From Micromonospora yangpuensis (GTDB lineage: Bacteria; Actinomycetota; Actinomycetes; Mycobacteriales; Micromonosporaceae): a DNA stretch of 64,000 nt. This document shows, one piece after another, positions 59,064-64,000 of the stretch. The notes under the pieces were generated by a model. It was not told the DNA's origin. It saw only the letters and a list, made by a program, of their open reading frames with translations, and made no database searches. The stretch spans positions 4,960,001 through 5,024,000 of the forward strand of contig NZ_FMIA01000002.1 in assembly GCF_900091615.1 (NCBI RefSeq), given 5' to 3'. Within the stretch, counting starts at the first letter, position 1. Each line of letters opens with the position of its first letter. The translations under genes were made by a program, and so were the position numbers.

Positions 59064-60104
59064 TCAGAACCCGAGCTTGAGGTAGTTGCTCGCGTTCTCC
59101 TTGGTGATCGTCTCGGAGGCGAGCACGATCGTCTTCGGCACCTGGAGCTCCACCAGGTCCGACATGCCCTTGTTCTGGCCGATCAACCGGGCCAGCGAGA
59201 TGGCCGAGGAGGCCATCGACGGGCTGTAGGTCACGGTCGCCTTCAGCGGCGTGTTGTCGGCCTGGATGTCCTCCATGGCCTTCTTGGAGCCGGCACCACC
59301 GACCATGATGAACTCGGTACGGCTGGCCTGGTTGATCGCGGCCATCACGCCGATGCCCTGGTCGTCATCGTGGTTCCAGATCGCGTCGATCTTCGGCAGG
59401 GCCTGGAACAGGCCGGTGGCGGCCTGCTGGCCGGAGTCGGCGGTGAACTCCGCCGGGCGGCGGTTGGCCACCTTGAAACCGGCCTGGGCGAGGGTCTCGC
59501 TGAAGCCCCGCGACCGCTCCTGGGTCAGCTCCAGGGCGTCGATGCCGGGGATCTCACCGATGATCGGGGCGCTGACGCCCTTGGCCTTCATCTGCTCGAT
59601 GATGTAGTTGGCGGCGGAGACGCCCATGCCGTAGTTGTCGCCCAGGATCTGGGTCCGGTACGCCTTGGCGTCCGGGAAGGCCCGGTCCAGGTTGACCACC
59701 GGGATGCCGGCCTGCATGGCCTCCAGGCCGGCGGCGTTGAGCTCCTTGCCGTCGTGCGGCAGCATCACGATCACGTTGGGCTTCTGCGCGATCAGCGTGG
59801 AGAGCGCCGCCCGCTGGGCCGCCGCGTCCGCGCCGGCCTCCACCGTGTTGAAGGTGACGTCCGAGTACGCGTCGGCCTGCGCCTTGGCGTTGTTGGTGAT
59901 GGCGGCCAGCCAGCCGTGGTCGGCGGCCGGTGCGGAGAAGCCGATGGTCACCGCCTGGCCGGGCTCGCTGTTGCCGCCGGAGTCGGCGGCCTTGGTCTGC
60001 GCCTCGGTCGGCTGGGCCTCGTTGCTCGTGCAGCCGGCGAGCAGGACACCGGCGCCGACGGCGGCCCCGCCGAACAGCAGGCGGCGGCGACTGTGCTGGG
60101 TCAT
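59064..60104 (-). CDS. Sugar ABC transporter substrate-binding lipoprotein (RbsB-like)
   Basis: A 346-residue type I periplasmic-binding-protein fold. The N-terminus contains SRRRLLFGGAAVGAGVLLAGC, with lipid cysteine near residue 25 and a twin-arginine-like stretch. VTIGFSAPAADHGWLAAITNNAKAQA and MLPHDGKELNAAGLEAMQAGIPVVNLDRAF follow, with NHDDDQGIGVMAAI later. Its start is 22 bases after... the upstream permease end is separated by a 156-base spacer that holds the G-rich repeats. The ligand is probably a monosaccharide or cyclitol. Confidence 0.92.
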   Translation of the reverse strand: MTQHSRRRLLFGGAAVGAGVLLAGCTSNEAQPTEAQTKAADSGGNSEPGQAVTIGFSAPAADHGWLAAITNNAKAQADAYSDVTFNTVEAGADAAAQRAALSTLIAQKPNVIVMLPHDGKELNAAGLEAMQAGIPVVNLDRAFPDAKAYRTQILGDNYGMGVSAANYIIEQMKAKGVSAPIIGEIPGIDALELTQERSRGFSETLAQAGFKVANRRPAEFTADSGQQAATGLFQALPKIDAIWNHDDDQGIGVMAAINQASRTEFIMVGGAGSKKAMEDIQADNTPLKATVTYSPSMASSAISLARLIGQNKGMSDLVELQVPKTIVLASETITKENASNYLKLGF

Positions 60105-60193
60105 GACGACCTCCAGGATGAGGTGGTGGGGGTGAAGAAGGGTGTAGCGTGCCCGGCCACCGGCTCGGGTGACCGCCGTTGATGCGTGGGAAT

Positions 60194-60248
60194 CGGGGGG
60201 TTCGGGGGGCGGGGGTTCGGGGGGGCGGGGGTTCGGGGGGATTCGGGG
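60194..60248. repeat. G-rich tandem repeat
   Basis: On the plus strand the unit TTCGGGGGGCGGGGG is repeated twice with one-base variation (60201-60215, 60216-60231), followed by two shortened copies, TTCGGGGGG and ATTCGGGG. Runs of five or more G could form four-stranded DNA. In the transcript the same stretch is C-rich. It lies in the spacer between permease and binding-protein genes. Confidence 0.8.
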
Positions 60249-60260
60249 TGTCGCCCGGGG

Positions 60261-61388
60261 TCAGGCGGTGGTGGCGCGGTTGCGGTTGAGGAACTTGCCG
60301 AGGCTGCCGTACTGGATCTGCTGGATCAGCACGGCGGCGACGATGATGCCGCCCTTGACCATGTTCTGGGCCTCGGTGGAGAGCCCGTTGATGGCGAAGA
60401 GGTTGGTGATGGTGGAGAAGATCAGCACCCCGAGCAGGGAGCCGACGATGGTGCCACGGCCACCGCTGAGCAGCGTCCCGCCGATGATGGCCGCGGCGAT
60501 CGCGTCCAGCTCGTACAGGTTGGCCATCGCCGCCTGGGCCGAGTTGGCCTGGGCGGTGAGCATGATCGCCGCGATACCGGCGCAGAGCCCGGAGAGGGCG
60601 TAGAGCAGTACGGTGTGCCGCTTGACGTTGATCCCGGCCAGCCGGGCGGCCTCCGGGTTGCCGCCGACGGCCACCGTACGCCGACCGAAGGTGGTGCGGT
60701 TGAGCAGCACCCAGCCGCCGATCACCACCGCGGCCAGGATGTAGACCAGCAGCGGGATGCCGAGCAGGTTGTTGGCGGCGATGCCGTTGATGAAGTCGTT
60801 GTCGGAGACCTGGGTCTGCTTGCCGGAGATCTGCGCGGCCAGCCCACGGGCGGCCACCAGCATGGCCAGTGTCGCGATGAACGGCACCAGCCGGCCGTAC
60901 GAGATCAGCACCCCGTTGACCAGGCCGACGCAGATGCCGACCACCACCGCGGTGAAGATCATGCCGCCGGTGCCGAAGCTCTGGGTGGCCACCGTGGTGG
61001 CCCAGACCCCGGCCAGGGCGATGATCGCGCCCACCGAGAGGTCGATGCCACCACCGATGATCACGAAGGTCATCCCGACGGTGACCACGCCGACCACCGA
61101 GGCGAGCTTGAGGATGGTGAGGAAGTTCCCCCACACCCAGCTGGAGTCGGAGTAGAGGTCGGGCCGGGTCACGATGCCGATGACGACCAGGGCCACCAGC
61201 ACCCCGATCAGGCCGAGGTTCCGCTTGGCGCCCTCACCGCCGCTCCCGCGCCACCAGGAGAGGCCGGGCTTGGCGGCGGTCTTCTCGGCTGCCGCGTGGG
61301 TCTCGGCCGGGTCGACCGGCGGGGACTGCGCCGGCAACGTCGCCGAACGCTCCGATGTGGCGGTGGATGTGGGAGCGTCCTCACTCAT
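60261..61388 (-). CDS. Sugar ABC transporter permease (RbsC-like)
   Basis: A 375-residue BPD_transp_2 permease. A 50-residue hydrophilic start (PTSTATSERSATLPAQ) precedes about ten hydrophobic segments. GMTFVIIGGGIDLSVGAIIALAG, PFIATLAMLVAARGLA and GRRTVAVGGNPEAARLAGINVK are family markers. The ATG overlaps the ATPase gene (ATGA). The N-terminal extension is longer than in E. coli RbsC. Confidence 0.92.
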   Translation of the reverse strand: MSEDAPTSTATSERSATLPAQSPPVDPAETHAAAEKTAAKPGLSWWRGSGGEGAKRNLGLIGVLVALVVIGIVTRPDLYSDSSWVWGNFLTILKLASVVGVVTVGMTFVIIGGGIDLSVGAIIALAGVWATTVATQSFGTGGMIFTAVVVGICVGLVNGVLISYGRLVPFIATLAMLVAARGLAAQISGKQTQVSDNDFINGIAANNLLGIPLLVYILAAVVIGGWVLLNRTTFGRRTVAVGGNPEAARLAGINVKRHTVLLYALSGLCAGIAAIMLTAQANSAQAAMANLYELDAIAAAIIGGTLLSGGRGTIVGSLLGVLIFSTITNLFAINGLSTEAQNMVKGGIIVAAVLIQQIQYGSLGKFLNRNRATTA

Positions 61389-62953
61389 GCTGGTGCGCCT
61401 TCCATCAAGGACCCCGCCATGACGAGGTCGAGCACAGTGTTCTCATCCAGTTCGCCGGCCGGTGCCTCGCGGACCATCCGGCCCTCCCGCATCACCAGCA
61501 CCCGGTCGGCCAGGCCCAACACCTCGGGCACCTCGCTGGAGACCAGCAGCACGCCGACGCCCTGGGCGGCCAGCCCCCGGATGACCTGGTACAGCTCGGC
61601 CCGGGCACCGACGTCCACGCCCCGGGTGGGCTCGTCGAGCAGCAGCAGCCGGGTGTCGCCGAGCAGCCAGCGCCCGACCACCACCTTCTGCTGGTTGCCG
61701 CCGGAGAGGGTGCGTACCGCCCGGTTGACGTCCAACGGACGCAGCTCCAGGTCGTCGGCGATGCGGTTGGCCTCGGCCCGTTCCTTGCCGACGTCGGTGA
61801 AGCCGAGCCGGGCGTACCGGCTGAAGGTGGCGAGCGTGACGTTGCGGTAGATCGGCTCACCCAGCAGCAGCGCCTGGCTCTTGCGCTCCTCCGGGGCCAT
61901 GCCCATGCCGGCCTTCACCGCCGCGCCGACACTGCCCGGCCGCAGCGCCCGGCCGTTCATCCGGATCGTGCCGGTGTCCGCCCGCCGGGCCCCGAAGATC
62001 GTCTCCAGCAGCTCGGAGCGGCCGGAGCCGACCAGGCCGGCGATGCCGACGATCTCCCCGGCCCGGACGGTGAGCGAGACGTCGTGGAACTCGTTGGCCC
62101 GGCTGAGCCCGGCCACGCTGAGCAGCTCCTTCGCCGCCGCGTCGGCGGCCGGGCGCTCGGGGAAGACGTACTCGATGGTGCGGCCGGTCATCCGGCCCAC
62201 CAGGTCCTTGGTGGGGGTGTCCGCGGCCGGCAGGTTGGCCGCGGTGGTCCGGCCGTCCTTGAGCACGGTCACCCGGTCGCCGATCTCCCGGATCTCCTCC
62301 ATCCGGTGGGAGATGTAGATGACCGCGATGCCCTGCGCGGTCAGCTCCCGGATGATCCGGAACAGGTTGCCGACCTCGTCGTGGGCCAGCACCGCGCTCG
62401 GCTCGTCCATGATGATCAGTCGGGCCTCGTGGGAGAGCGCCCGGGCCATGCTGACCACCTGCTTGCCGGCGGCCGGCAGGGCGCGCACCATCCGGCTGGG
62501 CGGGATCTCGCCGTGCCCGAGCCGGCCGAGGATCTCCCGGGTACGCCGGGCCATCTGCCCCCGGCGGACGAAGCCGGCGACCTTCGGCTCGTGGCCGAGG
62601 AAGGCGTTCTCCGCCACCGAGAGGTCCTCGACCAGGTCGAGTTCCTGGTAGATGGTGGCGATGCCGGCCTTCATGGCGGCCTGCGGGTTGGCGAAGCTCA
62701 CCGGCTCGCCACGCCACTCGATGAGCCCGGAGTCCGGCTTGTGGACCCCGGCGAGCACCTTGATCAGGGTGGACTTGCCGGCGCCGTTCTGCCCGAGCAG
62801 GCAGTGCACCTCGCCGGCGCGCACCTCCAGCTGCACGCCGTCGAGCGCGCGCACGCCGGGGAAGGTCTTGACCACATCGGTCAGTCGTAGGACCACCTCG
62901 CCGGCGACGGTGCCGGCGGGGGCGTGGACCAGGGGTTCGGTCGGTTCACTCAT
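61385..62953 (-). CDS. Sugar ABC transporter ATPase (RbsA-like, two nucleotide-binding domains)
   Basis: A 522-residue double ATPase. The first half has Walker A GQNGAGKST, YQELDLVEDLSVAENAFLG and LIIMDEP with ISHRMEEI; its signature region reads ALPAAGKQVVSMARALS, without LSGG. The second half has GLVGSGRSELL, LSGGNQQKVVVGRWLL and LLLLDEPTRGVDVGA. The different signature in the first half is normal for sugar ATPases of this type. ATG overlaps the regulator stop (ATGA). Confidence 0.93.
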   Translation of the reverse strand: MSEPTEPLVHAPAGTVAGEVVLRLTDVVKTFPGVRALDGVQLEVRAGEVHCLLGQNGAGKSTLIKVLAGVHKPDSGLIEWRGEPVSFANPQAAMKAGIATIYQELDLVEDLSVAENAFLGHEPKVAGFVRRGQMARRTREILGRLGHGEIPPSRMVRALPAAGKQVVSMARALSHEARLIIMDEPSAVLAHDEVGNLFRIIRELTAQGIAVIYISHRMEEIREIGDRVTVLKDGRTTAANLPAADTPTKDLVGRMTGRTIEYVFPERPAADAAAKELLSVAGLSRANEFHDVSLTVRAGEIVGIAGLVGSGRSELLETIFGARRADTGTIRMNGRALRPGSVGAAVKAGMGMAPEERKSQALLLGEPIYRNVTLATFSRYARLGFTDVGKERAEANRIADDLELRPLDVNRAVRTLSGGNQQKVVVGRWLLGDTRLLLLDEPTRGVDVGARAELYQVIRGLAAQGVGVLLVSSEVPEVLGLADRVLVMREGRMVREAPAGELDENTVLDLVMAGSLMEGAPA

Positions 62954-64000
62954 GATGCCTCCCCGAAGGCGACGTCGCTGGCGAGCACCGCTGCTCCGGC
63001 GACACCGGCCCGTGGGCCGAGTTCGGACAGGACCACCGGTAGGTTGCCGGTGGCCAGGGGCAGCGAGCGGCGGTAGACCACGCTGCGGATCTCGGCCAGC
63101 AGGATGTGGCCGAGCTGGGCGAGGCCCCCGCCGATGACGATCATCGAAGGGTTGGTGAAGCTCACCAGGCCGGCGAGCACGCCGCCGACCCGCCGTCCGC
63201 CGTCGCGGATCAGGTTGATGCAGGTCACGTCCCCCTCGACGGCGCCCTCGGCGACGTCCAGGGCGGTGACCTCGCCCCGGGCGGTGAACCGCTCGGCAAG
63301 CGCGGGCGACGCGCCGCTGCGGGCGGCCAGCGCCGCCTCCTTGGCCAGCGCGGCCCCGCTGAACAGCGCCTCCAGGCAGCCGATGTTGCCGCAGGAGCAG
63401 GTCGGACCGTTCGGGTCGACCTGGATGTGGCCGATGTCCCCGGCACAGCCGTCGGTGCCCCGGTAGACCTCACCGCTGAGGTAGATCCCACACCCTATGC
63501 CGGTGCCGATCTTGATGAAGAGGAAGTCGTCGACGGAGTGGGCCACTCCGCCGTGCCGCTCCCCGATGGCCATGATGTTGACGTCGTTGTCGACCACCGC
63601 CGGGCAGCCGTGCTCCCGGGTCAGCAGCTCACGCAGGGGGAACCGGTCCCAGCCGGGCATGATCGGCGGGGAGACCGGGACGCCGTCGCGGAAGCTCACC
63701 GGGCCGGGCACGCCAACCCCGACCGCGTCCAGGCGCTCGTACGCCCCGTCCACCTTGGCCTTGTGCAGCAGGTCGTTGACCCGGTGCAGGGTCACCTTGG
63801 GGCCGGAGCGGATGTCGATCGGCTCGGCGTAGGCGGCGACCGGCTCCAGCCGGCCGTCGACCACCTCGACGTCGATCGAGCTGGCACCCATGTCCACCGC
63901 GGCGAAGCGCAGCTTCGGGTTCAGCTCGACCAGGGTGGAGCGTCGTCCGCCCCGGGAGGCGGCGAGCCCGGCCTCGGCGACGTAGCCGAGGGAGACCAGG
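62950..64000 (-). CDS. ROK-family regulator (partial, start outside window)
   Basis: At least 350 residues of a ROK protein are visible. The reading frame continues past the right edge, where LVSLGYVAEAGLAASRGGRRSTLVEL looks like the end of an N-terminal winged helix domain, so the full protein is a NagC/XylR-like repressor. The kinase-like part has AVDMGASSIDVEVV, GVGVPGPVSFRDGVP and the zinc motif CSCGNIGCLEAL, with VVDNDVNIMAIGE. It overlaps the ATPase gene (ATGA) and should control the sugar importer. Confidence 0.9.
   Translation of the reverse strand, partial: LVSLGYVAEAGLAASRGGRRSTLVELNPKLRFAAVDMGASSIDVEVVDGRLEPVAAYAEPIDIRSGPKVTLHRVNDLLHKAKVDGAYERLDAVGVGVPGPVSFRDGVPVSPPIMPGWDRFPLRELLTREHGCPAVVDNDVNIMAIGERHGGVAHSVDDFLFIKIGTGIGCGIYLSGEVYRGTDGCAGDIGHIQVDPNGPTCSCGNIGCLEALFSGAALAKEAALAARSGASPALAERFTARGEVTALDVAEGAVEGDVTCINLIRDGGRRVGGVLAGLVSFTNPSMIVIGGGLAQLGHILLAEIRSVVYRRSLPLATGNLPVVLSELGPRAGVAGAAVLASDVAFGEAS

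Noticed and set aside
1..64000. CRISPR array or rRNA operon
   Set aside because: No regularly spaced direct repeats and no rRNA-like conserved stretches were seen anywhere in the window.

Overview
The window is very GC-rich, gene-dense actinomycete DNA. Many neighbouring genes overlap by four bases (ATGA or GTGA), GTG starts are common, and an actinobacterial-type iron box and a prenyltransferase/Ino1/Ebo locus are present. A Micromonospora-like genus fits best, but this is inferred from gene content and style and not proven. No rRNA, CRISPR array, PKS or NRPS gene was seen.

Layout. (1) 1-6375, minus strand: a ROK regulator followed by an oligopeptide/oligosaccharide-type ABC importer (binding lipoprotein, permease, a fused permease-ATPase, and a second ATPase cut by the window edge). 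(2) 6520-25278, minus strand: a 16-gene, almost gapless operon that looks like an undescribed small-molecule pathway. It has an acylating aldehyde dehydrogenase, a class III aminotransferase, two ATP-grasp ligases, an MFS exporter, a tandem pair of glutathionylspermidine-synthase-like ligases, a NeuB-type PEP-condensing synthase, two SDR/RmlD reductases, a complete transketolase, an RraA-like aldolase, a sugar-lactone-oxidase-type flavoenzyme, a HAD phosphatase, a class IV aminotransferase and a quinone-oxidoreductase-like enzyme. An AT-richer promoter region with nested inverted repeats separates it from a divergent aldo/keto reductase and a LysR regulator. (3) 27838-34850: a P1-family peptidase, a LacI regulator, then a divergent siderophore-iron uptake locus whose two arms share one iron box. 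(4) 34824-43285: a patchwork of gene fragments, two XRE regulators, three or more toxin-antitoxin modules, a decaying Pnkp-phosphatase/nucleotidyltransferase pair and a nucleotidyltransferase bicistron, ending at a tRNA with anticodon CAT. It reads as an accessory island. (5) 43642-47894: a flavin amine-oxidase-like protein and an MMPL transporter, tRNA-Asn and a YtxH-like protein. (6) 47969-57402: a TIM-barrel isomerase, then an eight-gene Ebo-type operon (inositol-phosphate-synthase-like enzyme, UbiA prenyltransferase, isomerase, EboA, EboB, EboE, EboF, polyprenyl synthase). (7) 57828-64000: a sugar ABC importer operon with ROK regulator, ATPase, permease, binding lipoprotein and Gfo/Idh dehydrogenase.

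How the parts fit. The 16-gene operon has enzymes for making a carbohydrate acid (transketolase, aldolase, NeuB, phosphatase, flavin oxidase, reductases), for adding amines (two aminotransferases, aldehyde dehydrogenase), for joining acids to amines with ATP (four ligase-like proteins) and for export (MFS). This supports a ribosome- and NRPS-independent amide or pseudopeptide product, which is an inference. The Ebo-type operon combines a cyclitol-type synthase, isoprenoid enzymes and the Ebo proteins otherwise known from metabolite-export contexts.
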